Positions 7,930 to 16,231 of a stretch of DNA of 64,000 nt are shown piece by piece. How positions within the stretch are numbered: the first letter of the stretch is position 1; every line of letters begins with the position of its first letter. Origin of the DNA: an uncultured Muribaculum sp. (GTDB taxonomy: Bacteria; Bacteroidota; Bacteroidia; Bacteroidales; Muribaculaceae); NCBI GenBank assembly GCA_910587665.1, contig CAJUMZ010000017.1, forward strand, positions 1 to 64,000, given 5' to 3'. Below the pieces are notes generated by a model that was not told where the DNA came from, did no database searches, and saw only the letters and a list, made by a program, of their open reading frames with translations. The position numbers and the translations under genes were made by a program.

Positions 7930-8490
7930 TTATACGGTGAGTATCTCTTTTTCTTTTGCAGCGAAGAGGTCGTCGATCTTCTTGAGATATTTGTCATGAA
8001 GTTTCTGAGCCTGAGCCTCGGCGTCTTTCTCGACATCCTCGGGCATGCCTTGCTTTACAGCCTTCTTCAGCCCTTCGATCGCGTCGCGGCGGGCGTTTCT
8101 TACCGACACCTTGGCGTTTTCAGCCTCGCCCTTTGACTGCTTTACGAGAGCCTTGCGGCGGTCTTCGGTAAGCGGGGGGATTGAGAGGCGTATCACCTCG
8201 CCGTTGTTTTCAGGCGTGATGCCGAGCTCGGAATTGATGATTGCCTTCTCGATTTCCTTGAACATTGCTTTTTCCCATGGGGTGATTGTGATGGTGCGGG
8301 CGTCAGGGACACTTACGTTCGCCACATTGCCGATGGGCACTGCGCTGCCGTAATACTCGACACGGATGCCGTCGAGGATTTTCGGGTTTGCCTTGCCTGC
8401 GCGGATATGGGCAAGCGATTCATCAAGATAGGCTACTGCCATCTCCATCTTTTCCTCTGCGGGATCAAGATAAGTCTTTACGTCAGTCAT
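7930..8490 (-). CDS. frr: Ribosome recycling factor
   Basis: 186 residues, exactly the usual size. With EF-G it splits the post-termination ribosome. Seen: the three-helix-bundle/beta domain signature LAHIRAGKANPKILDGIRVE, TITPWEKAMFKEIEKAIINS, IRLSIPPLTEDRRKALVKQ, and the C-terminal helix with NARRDAIEGLKKA. It follows pyrH at 21 nt, the very widely conserved pyrH-frr order. Confidence 0.97.
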   Translation of the reverse strand: MTDVKTYLDPAEEKMEMAVAYLDESLAHIRAGKANPKILDGIRVEYYGSAVPIGNVANVSVPDARTITITPWEKAMFKEIEKAIINSELGITPENNGEVIRLSIPPLTEDRRKALVKQSKGEAENAKVSVRNARRDAIEGLKKAVKQGMPEDVEKDAEAQAQKLHDKYLKKIDDLFAAKEKEILTV

Positions 8491-8511
8491 GATTTATGTT
8501 ATTTAAAGTGA

Positions 8512-9222
8512 TTAATAAACGAGAGTACCGATTGGTTCACCTTCAAGCACTTTTTTCAGGTTGCCGGGGGTGTCCATGTCAAACACTATGATGGGGAGCT
8601 TGTTTTCCTTGCACAGGGCGGTCGCGGTAAGGTCCATAACCTTGAGCCCGCGGTTGTAGACTTCATCGTAGGTGATTTCGGCAAATTTAGTGGCTGTCGG
8701 ATCCTTTTCCGGATCGGCGGTGTAGATGCCGTCGACGCGTGTGCCTTTCAGCATCACCTCAGCCTCCACCTCGATGCCACGCAGCGCCGAGCCGGTGTCG
8801 GTGGTGAAAAACGGATTGCCCGTGCCGCCGGAGATTATGGCAATCGCGCCATTGCTCATAGCCTCGAGGGCGCGCCATTTGCTGTAATGCTCCCCGATGG
8901 GAAACATGTTGATCGCGGTAAACACCTTAGCCGGCTGTCCTGCCGCCTCGAGAGCCGAACTAAGCGCAAGTGAATTTATCACGGTGGCAAGCATGCCCAT
9001 CTGGTCGCCTTTCACGCGATCAAATCCTTTTGACGCGCCCGAAAGACCGCGGAATATGTTGCCCCCGCCTATCACGATCGCCACTTCCACGCCGGAAGAA
9101 GCTACTTCGTGAATCTGCGAGGCATACTGGTTTAGACGTTTTGTGTCAATGCCGTAGCCCTGTTCGCCCATGAGCGATTCGCCGCTCAATTTCAATAATA
9201 TGCGCTTATATTTTGTTCTCAT
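8512..9222 (-). CDS. pyrH: UMP kinase
   Basis: 236 residues. Amino-acid-kinase-fold enzyme making UDP from UMP for pyrimidine nucleotides. Seen: KLSGESLMGEQGYGID at the N-terminus, the glycine-rich VIGGGNIFRGLSG, ISGGTGNPFFTTDT, and a C-terminal VFDMDTPGNLKKVLEGEPIG. Full length. First gene of the run pyrH-frr-bcp-rsmA-mgtE(-slyD-like), with a promoter candidate in the 65-nt divergent gap. Confidence 0.97.
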   Translation of the reverse strand: MRTKYKRILLKLSGESLMGEQGYGIDTKRLNQYASQIHEVASSGVEVAIVIGGGNIFRGLSGASKGFDRVKGDQMGMLATVINSLALSSALEAAGQPAKVFTAINMFPIGEHYSKWRALEAMSNGAIAIISGGTGNPFFTTDTGSALRGIEVEAEVMLKGTRVDGIYTADPEKDPTATKFAEITYDEVYNRGLKVMDLTATALCKENKLPIIVFDMDTPGNLKKVLEGEPIGTLVY

Positions 9223-9260
9223 CTCGATAAATTGTATATTTATATTGTTGTTTAATTTAG

Positions 9261-9268
9261 CAAAGATA
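9261..9268 (-). promoter_or_regulatory. -7 box for the pyrH operon
   Basis: Minus strand TATCTTTG, exact TAnnTTTG match, 38 nt before the pyrH ATG. No well-spaced TTG upstream. The same short gap must also drive the plus-strand TPR gene; TAATTTAG with a TTG 18 nt upstream is the best, weaker candidate in that direction. Confidence 0.5.
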
Positions 9269-9287
9269 ATAAAAACAAATTAAAGAG

Positions 9288-10031
9288 ATGTCCAATTTGT
9301 CATATTACATGCGCAATGTTTTATTGTGGTGCCTTGTTGCGGCGATGCCGGCATGTGCCGCCGCGGTTGTGAAGCGTGATTATGCGGCTACTGCGGCAAA
9401 GGCGGAGCGTTTTTTCAAATTTCAGGAGTGGGCCAATGCTGCGGCGATGTATGAGATTATGTTGGAAGACAGTGCGAAAGTCGTTGACACCTATGCCCAT
9501 GCGATAGCTGTGGCGGGAATGAGAAATATGCCCGACTATGAGATGTCGCTTCTTGAGCGCGCCCAAGCTCAGCTTATTCCGATGGACTCGGTGCTCAGGG
9601 GTGTGCAAAGGGTGAGTTTTGCCATGGGACACAATTCGCTTTATGAGAATTTCCTGCTGCTTGTGAAAGATCGTCAGCCATGGCTTACGCGAAGCATAGA
9701 GAAGCAGCTCCTGCGCTACTACCTGTTCAGGCGGAACGCCCCGGAAATCGTGCGTTACAGCCGCGTGATGCTCTCCGGCGCGCCTGAAAATGCCGAGTAT
9801 CTCGGTAATCTTGCTTTCGGTTATATGCTCGACGGTGATGAAGAGAACGGCATTGCCACATATAAGCGACTCCTGGAGTATCATCCCGATAATTACAAGG
9901 CTCTTCTGATGCTTGGCAACTATTATGACCTCAAGGGCGACACGGCTCAGGCTCTTCGATACCTGTGCCATGCCGATTCTATCCGGTCAACCCCTTATGT
10001 CACCGCACTGTTGCGCCGCCTTGACCCTTGA
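9288..10031 (+). CDS. Secreted tetratricopeptide-repeat protein
   Basis: 247 residues. An N-terminal hydrophobic segment MRNVLLWCLVAAMPACAAA (from the second Met, residue 8) looks like a signal peptide, so the true start may be 9309. The rest is helical with TPR-like spacing: FFKFQEWANAAAMYEIMLED near the N-terminus and GNLAFGYMLDGDEENGIATY followed by MLGNYYDLKGDTAQALRYL near the C-terminus. Probably a periplasmic scaffold; partners unknown. Divergent from pyrH with only 65 nt between starts. Confidence 0.75.
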   Translation: MSNLSYYMRNVLLWCLVAAMPACAAAVVKRDYAATAAKAERFFKFQEWANAAAMYEIMLEDSAKVVDTYAHAIAVAGMRNMPDYEMSLLERAQAQLIPMDSVLRGVQRVSFAMGHNSLYENFLLLVKDRQPWLTRSIEKQLLRYYLFRRNAPEIVRYSRVMLSGAPENAEYLGNLAFGYMLDGDEENGIATYKRLLEYHPDNYKALLMLGNYYDLKGDTAQALRYLCHADSIRSTPYVTALLRRLDP

Positions 10032-10103
10032 CCTATGGCACGGTGGGCTTCGCTGCCATCGCGCCATAGGCTCCATTGAATCGCCGCTAATGCGGCAGAT
10101 TGA

Positions 10104-10538
10104 TTATTCCTCATCATCACGAATTGGCGATATCTCAGTAATTCGTGTCAGGTGAAGTATTTCTATTTTTTCAGATAATTTCCCGTTTCTAAAATCTTGA
10201 AAAGTGTATGTGATATTGTTGGATGATGTAAATTCAACCTTTCCGTAATATGTGTCCTCCGACTTTATGTTCAGAGAATTGTCTTCAAATACATACGAGC
10301 CGTTTGCTCCGTCGTAAGGTGTCCCGTTATCCCATGCTTTAGCCACAAATGATCCGTCGGCATTAAAAGTCCACACCTCGTAGTTGTCATTTATCCACAT
10401 GCCGTCATCTTCTTCAAGTATGTGCCACATTCCTACAATGGGAGATGTGTTTTCATCATTGTCTTTACTGCATCCTGTCATGAAAAAAGTTGTCGACAAG
10501 ATTAACATCAGTGTGAAATAATTGAAAAAAGGTTTCAT
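10104..10538 (-). CDS. Small lipocalin-like lipoprotein
   Basis: 144 residues. Signal peptide with lipobox ending FFMTGC, lipidated Cys23. The mature part starts with a short acidic linker, then IVGMWHILEEDDGMW, YEVWTFNADGSFVAKAWDNG and YTFQDFRNGKLSEKIEIL, the W-x-hydrophobic and F-x-x-DGSF pattern of lipocalin-like beta-barrel lipoproteins common in Bacteroidales. Likely exported to the outer membrane. Its 5' leader is the second copy of the structured RNA element, whose terminator ends 35 nt before the ATG. Confidence 0.75.
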   Translation of the reverse strand: MKPFFNYFTLMLILSTTFFMTGCSKDNDENTSPIVGMWHILEEDDGMWINDNYEVWTFNADGSFVAKAWDNGTPYDGANGSYVFEDNSLNIKSEDTYYGKVEFTSSNNITYTFQDFRNGKLSEKIEILHLTRITEISPIRDDEE

Positions 10539-10573
10539 AATAATATTGGTTTAAGTAATAAGAAATGTGATAC

Positions 10574-10600
10574 AAAAAAAGCGTGGACTGAATTGCCACG
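10574..10600 (-). terminator. Intrinsic terminator at 3' end of RNA element copy 2
   Basis: Minus strand CGTGG (10596-10600), 9-nt loop, CCACG (10582-10586), one C, then seven T (10574-10580). It lies between the element's core and the lipoprotein ATG, so it either ends an independent small RNA or attenuates the gene. Confidence 0.65.
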
Positions 10601-10762
10601 TCTTTAGTTGAAGGTCCTGAGAAAACCCTGAGATGCAGATGTAGAAATAGCAGCCCACGCCTATGGCGCGAGAACCGCTTTGTCTTTTCTTGCATCTCTT
10701 TGGAAAATTTCTCAGGTTTTCAACTAAGAGCGATAAGCAAAACGTCTCGTAATTCTTAATGT
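10574..10762 (-). ncRNA. Structured leader RNA, copy 2 of a two-copy family
   Basis: Minus strand. Outer helix: 10708-10727 with 10604-10624 (TTAGTTGAA then CCTGAGAAA, pairing with TTTCTCAGG then TTCAACTAA). Inner helix: GAGATGCA (minus, 10691-10698) with TGCATCTC (10630-10637). The core is shared with copy 1: GGTTCTCGCGCCATAGGCG then TGGGCTGCTAT. A 3' terminator hairpin with seven U follows. The 5' conserved patch GTTTTGCTTATC is also shared (GTTATGCTCATC in copy 1). The stems are different in sequence from copy 1 yet still pair. GCGTGGGC in the core can also pair with GTCCACGC of the terminator (8 bp, one G-U), so two exclusive folds are possible. Confidence 0.75.
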
Positions 10763-10766
10763 TTCG

Positions 10767-10774
10767 CAAATATA
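10767..10774 (-). promoter_or_regulatory. -7 box of RNA element copy 2
   Basis: Minus strand TATATTTG, an exact TAnnTTTG match, immediately upstream of the element, so transcription would begin at its 5' end. No well-spaced TTG box seen. Confidence 0.5.
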
Positions 10775-10823
10775 ATTAAATTGCAGATTATTACATAATA
10801 TTTTGAATTAATTCAACGCAAAA

Positions 10824-11750
10824 TTATCTTAGGTTTGAAACAATGACATCCGGATTCTGTTGCATCTGACTGAAAGCTACAATTTTCTTTCCGAGATCTT
10901 TTATTGAGCCTCCTATGAAGTATACAGTGTCATCTATTATCAAGAATCGGTCATGAACATTAATGCAGTTTCTAACTTCAATGTGAGGATACTGTGCGTT
11001 GTGACGGCTAAGGTCAAGCGATATATGAGAGTGTCTTGGGTCTGTATATATCATCGCTGAAACACCGTCTTTACGTTTATCCAACATTTTAAGTATCCGG
11101 TCATCAACATAATTATCAATAAGAATTATTCTCTTTTTTGCCTTCCGAACAAAATCAGATATAAGGGTATAGGCATCGAATATCTGCCCTTCAAAGAAGA
11201 AGCCTTCGATTGGCTCTGATTCACTGCAATCAAGTCGTGCAAGCACTTCTTCAATCCTCTTATCCGTTTCGCTCTGGTGTTTCTGCAATAGGAGTTGGTG
11301 ATGCTCCACCGTTTCTAATCGTTTAAATATATGGGCATTGCTCGTTAAAAAGCTGCGCATGTGAGTAAACGCCCTCATAATTCTAATGTTTACTTCAATG
11401 GCGGTTTCCGATTTTAAGACGCTACTTAACATTGCAATCCCATTTTCAGTAAAGACGAAGGGCATATATTTAAGGTGTTTGCCTTGACCTGCGTTTAAGG
11501 TCGCAATTTGCGACCTTAAACATTCTTCTTTGGTCAATTCAAACATAAAGTCCGTTGGAAATCTATTGAGATTACGCCTAACTTGTTCCTTTAGTCGTTT
11601 GGTCTCAACACCATATAATCGTGCCAAATCGCTGTCGAGCATTACTTGTTGACCTCTGATCACGTGTATTAAATTCTCTATCGGCAATAGCGTGGATTGC
11701 CCCGAGTCTGTGACAGGCTTTAGGCTGTCATTATTTTCGGTTCCTTTCAT
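10824..11750 (-). CDS. ORF6N-domain protein with PLD-like C-terminal domain
   Basis: 308 residues, cytoplasmic. The N-terminal ORF6N domain (about 25-115; IRGQQVMLDSDLARLYGVET, RFPTDFMFELTKEE, FTENGIAMLSSVLKS) is a putative DNA-binding module found in phage and mobile-element genes. A coiled helix follows (RLETVEHHQLLLQKHQSETD). The C-terminal part (about 185-300) resembles a phospholipase-D-like fold: IILIDNYVDDRILKML, and HDRFLIIDDTVYFIGGSIKD, where the usual H-x-K-x4-D motif is H-x-R-x4-D. Its start overlaps a truncated IS200-type transposase by 4 nt. Likely a mobile-element or defence accessory; exact role unknown. Confidence 0.8.
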   Translation of the reverse strand: MKGTENNDSLKPVTDSGQSTLLPIENLIHVIRGQQVMLDSDLARLYGVETKRLKEQVRRNLNRFPTDFMFELTKEECLRSQIATLNAGQGKHLKYMPFVFTENGIAMLSSVLKSETAIEVNIRIMRAFTHMRSFLTSNAHIFKRLETVEHHQLLLQKHQSETDKRIEEVLARLDCSESEPIEGFFFEGQIFDAYTLISDFVRKAKKRIILIDNYVDDRILKMLDKRKDGVSAMIYTDPRHSHISLDLSRHNAQYPHIEVRNCINVHDRFLIIDDTVYFIGGSIKDLGKKIVAFSQMQQNPDVIVSNLR

Positions 11751-11938
11751 ATAAAGTTTATGCGATTGTGTATGTGGTTGTTGGTGCCTCCGACCGCTAT
11801 TACCCGATGTCCTCGTTGATTTAATGATTTGGCAATATAGGCATGCAGATGCGGCAGGAGCAAGGTTGGCAGCAAGGATTCCCGGTTTTTAACCGCAAAT
11901 ATCACATGTAATTTAATGTTGATATATGTATTTGCCAT
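11747..11938 (-). pseudogene. Truncated IS200/RAYT-type Y1 transposase
   Basis: 63 residues. MANTYINIKLHVIFAVKNRE is the characteristic start of Bacteroidetes IS200/IS605-type TnpA proteins, and VIAVGGTNNHIHNRI carries the HUH metal-binding motif (HIH), but the frame stops right after it, so the helix with the catalytic Tyr is missing. Normal proteins are about 150 residues. The 3' end is replaced by the ORF6N gene, whose ATG overlaps its last codons. Inactive remnant. Confidence 0.75.
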
Positions 11939-12024
11939 TCACAAATTTAATCAAATAAATTCAAATTGGAGAGTTTTTATTGATAAATTGTATGTGAATG
12001 TTTACGCGCTTCGTAGATGCGCGT

Positions 12025-12059
12025 AAAAAATGGACCGCGCCAAAATTCTGACGCGGCCC
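12025..12059 (-). terminator. Intrinsic terminator of secDF
   Basis: Minus strand GGGCCGCG (12052-12059), 12-nt loop, CGCGGTCC (12032-12039, one G-U), then A and six T (12025-12030). It lies 27 nt beyond the secDF stop. A second perfect hairpin (TTTACGCGC/GCGCGTAAA, 12001-12027) overlaps its U-run, read from either side. Confidence 0.8.
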
Positions 12060-12086
12060 ATCCCAAATTATGATTAAACTTTTTTA

Positions 12087-14978
12087 TCAGGCTTTCTTTG
12101 CCTTGGCGCTGCGGCGACGGTCGGTGAGGTAAGCCACCGGGGCTGCAATGTAGATTGTAGCCAATGTACCGGTGATTACACCGAAGAGCATTGCGAAGGT
12201 GAAGCTGCGGATCGAGTCACCGCCAAGGATGAAGATACAGAGAAGCACGAGCAGGGTCGAGCTTGATGTCATGATCGTACGACCCAATGTGCTGTTCATC
12301 GACTTGTTGATGGTGGTGAAGAAATCCTGCTTGGGATAAAGCTGTACATTTTCGCGCACACGGTCAAACACAACCACCGTATCGTTGATCTGGTAACCGA
12401 TCACGGTAAGGATAGCGGCTATGAATGACTGGTCGATTTCCATCGAGAACGGCAGGATACCCCAGAATAGCGAGTAGAAGCCGATGATGGTAAATGCTGT
12501 GAACGCCACGGCTGCAAGCGCGCCTACGGAGAATGCCACGTTGTGGAAGCGCAACAGAATGTATAGGAACATTGCGATGAGCGACAGAATCACGGCGATA
12601 TAGGCGTCTTTCTTCATGTCGGCTGCGATGGTAGGTCCTACCTTCTGTGAGCTCTGTATACCGATGTTCTCGTTGGTGGTTGAGAAGTCGGTAAGCGACA
12701 TTCCGCCAAGCTCGCTGTTAAGTCCCTTGTAAAGGATTTCGGTGATCTCGGCATCAACGCCGTCGGTCTCCTCGTTGATCTTGTAGTTGGTTGAGATACG
12801 CACCTTGGTGTCATTGTCAATGGTGATTACCGACAGTGACGAGTTGGGGAACATCGGGGCGAGTTTCTGCTGAATCTCCGAGGTCTTTACCGGATGGTCA
12901 AACTGCACGATGTAGTTGCGACCGCCGGAGAAGTCGATACCCTGGTTCATGCCGCGGGCGAAGAGCGATACGATCACGATAGCCACGAAGATGCCACACA
13001 CGAGGAACGATGTCTTGCGTGCACCAAGGAAGTTGAACTTGGTGTCGTTAAGCATGTTGCGCGACAGCGGGGTAGTGAATGTGAGGCGCATGAAAGGAGC
13101 GGTGTGACCGAATGCCACAAATACCAGACGGGTAAGGAACACGGCTGTGAAGAATGAGCAGACAATACCGATGATAAGGGTGGTGGCAAATCCCTTGATA
13201 GGACCGGTGCCGTAGAGAAGCAGGATCACCGCTGTGATTATAGAGGTGAGGTTAGAGTCAAAGATTGCGGAGAAGGCGTTGCTGTAACCGTCGGCGATAG
13301 CCTGACGGATATTCTTGCCGGCACGAAGCTCTTCCTTGGCGCGCTCGAAGATAAGCACGTTGGCGTCGACCGCCATACCGAGCGCAAGCACGATACCGGC
13401 GATACCGGAGAGCGTGAGCACTGCCTGGAAAGAGGCGAGGATACCCATCGTGAAGAAGAGGTTACATACAAGGCCGATGTTGGCGATAAGACCCGGGATG
13501 ACTCCGTAGAAGAGCATCATGAAGATCATGAGGAGCACAAGGGCGATGATGAATGACAGGAATCCGTCTTGGATAGCCTGCTTACCGAGCGACGGACCGA
13601 TCACGGTATCGCTGATGATGTCAACTTTAGCCGCCATCTTACCTGACTTGAGCACGTTGGCAAGGTCCTTGGCGTCTTCTACCGAGAAGTTACCGGTGAT
13701 CTGCGAGCGACCGCCCTCGATCACGGAGTTGATGCGGGGATAAGAGTAGACATGCTCGTCGAGCACGATTGCCACAGGCTTGCCGAGGTTGTTCTGGGTG
13801 ACACGCGCCCATGCCTTTGAACCTTCGCTGTTCATGTTCATTGACACGTAGTTGCCCTGCATGGTGTCGAAGTCGCTTGAGGCCGATACCACTACGTCGC
13901 CGCCGAGAGCAGGCTTGCCGTTGTTTGACTTGAGGGCGATGAGCGAGTAAAGCTCGGCCTTGCGGGTGGTGTTGGTTGTGGTGTCGGTATATTGTACTTC
14001 CTGCGGCTTAACCTCCCAACGCATTTTCAGGTTGGAGGGGAGTATGCGAGCTGCGGTCGCGGTGCCGAGTATCGAGTCGATTACCTCGCGGTGAGCCTGG
14101 GTTGCCATGCCGACAATGGGAGTTCCGGCGTAGCCCTGTCCGTCGAAATATCCGAGGAATGTCTTTGCCACGCCTGTAGAGTCGCTGCGGAGAGCGGTCT
14201 CAAGTGCCATAAGCTGGCTCTGGATCTCGTCGATGGTGTAGGTCTCGTAAAATTCAAGGTTGGCCGATGCTTTGAGAAGCTCGCGCACACGGTCATGCTC
14301 CTTTACGCCCGGAAGCTCGAGAAGAATCTGTCCGTCTTTTTCAAGCTCCTGGATGTTGGGGGCAACGACGCCAAACTGGTCGATACGGTTGCGGAGCACG
14401 TTGGTGGAGCTTGACACACGGTCTTTGACCTCCTGCTTGACGGTGCTTTCAACCTGATCAGCCGACTCGCCGCGCTTGGCGACATTCTTGAATACCACAG
14501 CCATGTCGGCGGTGGGGTCGATACGCTTGTATTCTTTGAAGAATGCGGCTACATAGTCGCTGGTCTTTGTCTTCTTTACTACTGAATCGGTGGCGGCAAG
14601 GACACGGTTGAATGTCTTATTGTCGTCAGCATTGGCTATCGAGCGGAGGATATCGGGCACAGACACCTGAAGTATGACGTTCATACCGCCTTTCAGGTCA
14701 AGTCCCAGACCGACGCCCATCTTTTGAACCTGATTGAACGTATAGCCGAATACGGGATAAACTTTTTCCTTACCGATTGAATCGATGTAATTTTTGTAAG
14801 CTTTCTTGTAGGCTTCGCCGTTGGCATCGCCGTTAGCTACAACCAGTGCATAAGTCTCCGCTTTCTTCTCGTAGCGCGAGGTCACCCAGCTGAACGAGAG
14901 GTAAAACAGACACACGAGCACCAGGAAGATTGCTATCACACCGGAGATTACACTTCCGGTAGTACCTTTGCTTTGCAT
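12087..14978 (-). CDS. secDF: Protein translocase subunits SecD and SecF, fused
   Basis: 963 residues, one polypeptide holding SecD (about 1-640) and SecF (about 650-963), the usual Bacteroidetes arrangement. Uses the proton gradient to drive late steps of Sec export. Seen: TM1 (about 10-32), GLDLKGGMNVILQV (conserved SecD D1), periplasmic P1 region, a five-helix bundle with GMAVDANVLIFERAKEEL, then the SecF half with GIDFSGGRNYIVQF and GYQINDTVVVFDRVREN. Both halves keep their proton-path acidic motifs. Stands alone between its own -7 box and terminator. Confidence 0.97.
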   Translation of the reverse strand: MQSKGTTGSVISGVIAIFLVLVCLFYLSFSWVTSRYEKKAETYALVVANGDANGEAYKKAYKNYIDSIGKEKVYPVFGYTFNQVQKMGVGLGLDLKGGMNVILQVSVPDILRSIANADDNKTFNRVLAATDSVVKKTKTSDYVAAFFKEYKRIDPTADMAVVFKNVAKRGESADQVESTVKQEVKDRVSSSTNVLRNRIDQFGVVAPNIQELEKDGQILLELPGVKEHDRVRELLKASANLEFYETYTIDEIQSQLMALETALRSDSTGVAKTFLGYFDGQGYAGTPIVGMATQAHREVIDSILGTATAARILPSNLKMRWEVKPQEVQYTDTTTNTTRKAELYSLIALKSNNGKPALGGDVVVSASSDFDTMQGNYVSMNMNSEGSKAWARVTQNNLGKPVAIVLDEHVYSYPRINSVIEGGRSQITGNFSVEDAKDLANVLKSGKMAAKVDIISDTVIGPSLGKQAIQDGFLSFIIALVLLMIFMMLFYGVIPGLIANIGLVCNLFFTMGILASFQAVLTLSGIAGIVLALGMAVDANVLIFERAKEELRAGKNIRQAIADGYSNAFSAIFDSNLTSIITAVILLLYGTGPIKGFATTLIIGIVCSFFTAVFLTRLVFVAFGHTAPFMRLTFTTPLSRNMLNDTKFNFLGARKTSFLVCGIFVAIVIVSLFARGMNQGIDFSGGRNYIVQFDHPVKTSEIQQKLAPMFPNSSLSVITIDNDTKVRISTNYKINEETDGVDAEITEILYKGLNSELGGMSLTDFSTTNENIGIQSSQKVGPTIAADMKKDAYIAVILSLIAMFLYILLRFHNVAFSVGALAAVAFTAFTIIGFYSLFWGILPFSMEIDQSFIAAILTVIGYQINDTVVVFDRVRENVQLYPKQDFFTTINKSMNSTLGRTIMTSSSTLLVLLCIFILGGDSIRSFTFAMLFGVITGTLATIYIAAPVAYLTDRRRSAKAKKA

Positions 14979-15037
14979 GTGTTAGTTAATAATGATATTA
15001 AAGTTATAAAAATTTTTGTGTCTAAAATTTCAAGGTG

Positions 15038-15045
15038 CAAATATA
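15038..15045 (-). promoter_or_regulatory. -7 box for secDF
   Basis: Minus strand TATATTTG, exact TAnnTTTG match, about 60 nt before the ATG; a TTG lies about 22 nt upstream. Confidence 0.5.
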
Positions 15046-15138
15046 ACTCTTTTTTCCTTTTATATCACAAAACCTACTCAACAAAATGGCTTATAACGCT
15101 CTATTGTTAGATTTTTATGGTTTTTTATAGCGCATTGT

Positions 15139-16095
15139 CTAATATATAAGCTCGATATTGTCGACCCAGAGTGTCATGCCGGGGGTTCCTTCGTATGCGA
15201 CTCCGCAGCCCGACGACGCCATCACGAGCATATGTGTGGGGGTGGCGTCGGGACTGTCCCATCCCACTTCCTTGACCGGTACCATCTTCCCCTTGGAATT
15301 TTTGGCGTAGTAGCATCGTGACTCCGGTATCAGCCCCATGTAGTCCTTATAATCCTTATGCAAGGTCATGTCGCCGTAATACACCGGGATGTCATGTTTA
15401 AGTATCCATCCCGGGGTTGAGCTTGCATATCGTTCCCTGCCTGTGCCCACGCGCTTGGCGTAGATGTTGCCGTCAGAGTCTTCCCAACGCCTCTGGAGCA
15501 ATATGTATACCTCTGCGTTGTCAACCCCCGGAAGCTGTTTAGTGGATGTTCCGGTGGCGCGTATTCGCTCCACGCCTTGCGGTATCTCAACCCTGTAGTC
15601 AAATCGCAGTGCCTTTGGTCGTCGGGTAAAGGGCACACCCATCTCCATCTTTGAGTAGGGGCTTGACGTGTTGCGTATAGGCTCGATATTGTAACCCAGG
15701 TATATGGAGCCGGCTACAAGCACTTTGAGATTCACCACTCCGAGCACCTTTACCTGCTCGATCATCGTGCAAAGCTTGCAGCAGCGGCCGCCTGCCGGAT
15801 TATTGTCGGGAAACACCGTGTTGCTTGCCTTGATGATACCCATGACGTTAGCCATGACGTTGGAGGTCGCCCACGGTGAGCCGCCCATATTGTGATAGGC
15901 CTCCGCGCCGTCTATCACTTTGTTTGGGGCTATTTCGTAAACTTGACGGGTCTTCCCTCCGAGAACTCTCGATTCGGGTATGTTGCGTGTGACCCAGTTT
16001 TCAAAGTTGCCGTATTTTATGGGCTCTACGTCGGCTGCGTTAATGCTTGATGCGGCACAAAGCACACCTGTCAGAAAAGCAATATATCTCTTCAT
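15139..16095 (-). CDS. Secreted PCMD-domain protein
   Basis: 318 residues from MKRYIAFLTGVLCAASSINA, a signal peptide; the in-frame ATG 60 nt earlier would bury it. The mature protein matches the layout of the putative carbohydrate metabolism domain (PCMD): an early GNFENWVTRNIPES, a central KALRFDYRVEIPQGVERI, a mention of multi-strand EVYILLQRRWED, and a C-terminal MASSGCGVAYEGTPGMTLWV followed by DNIELIY, the typical last strand. Such proteins are surface-exposed in Bacteroidales and their ligands are unknown. Own promoter at 16126-16155. Confidence 0.8.
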   Translation of the reverse strand: MKRYIAFLTGVLCAASSINAADVEPIKYGNFENWVTRNIPESRVLGGKTRQVYEIAPNKVIDGAEAYHNMGGSPWATSNVMANVMGIIKASNTVFPDNNPAGGRCCKLCTMIEQVKVLGVVNLKVLVAGSIYLGYNIEPIRNTSSPYSKMEMGVPFTRRPKALRFDYRVEIPQGVERIRATGTSTKQLPGVDNAEVYILLQRRWEDSDGNIYAKRVGTGRERYASSTPGWILKHDIPVYYGDMTLHKDYKDYMGLIPESRCYYAKNSKGKMVPVKEVGWDSPDATPTHMLVMASSGCGVAYEGTPGMTLWVDNIELIY

Positions 16096-16125
16096 AAATA
16101 TTATATTGGCCAAGGTTTTGTTGGG

Positions 16126-16155
16126 CAAATTTACATTGAATTCATGAGATTTCAA
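16126..16155 (-). promoter_or_regulatory. Promoter for the PCMD gene
   Basis: Minus strand TTG (16153-16155), 19 nt, TAAATTTG (16126-16133): textbook Bacteroidetes spacing, about 30 nt before the ATG. Confidence 0.7.
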
Positions 16156-16231
16156 TATTAAAACAGATATAAACTATTTTTGTCACATAACTTTATCCGG
16201 ATTATGGGGTTTCGGCTTTCCGGATTTCTGA

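Noticed and set aside
10038..10072. CCTATGGC ... GCCATAGG hairpin after the TPR gene as a third RNA element
   Set aside because: It shares a few bases with the core hairpin of the RNA elements but lacks their helices and core; it has no U-run either, so I did not list it as a terminator.
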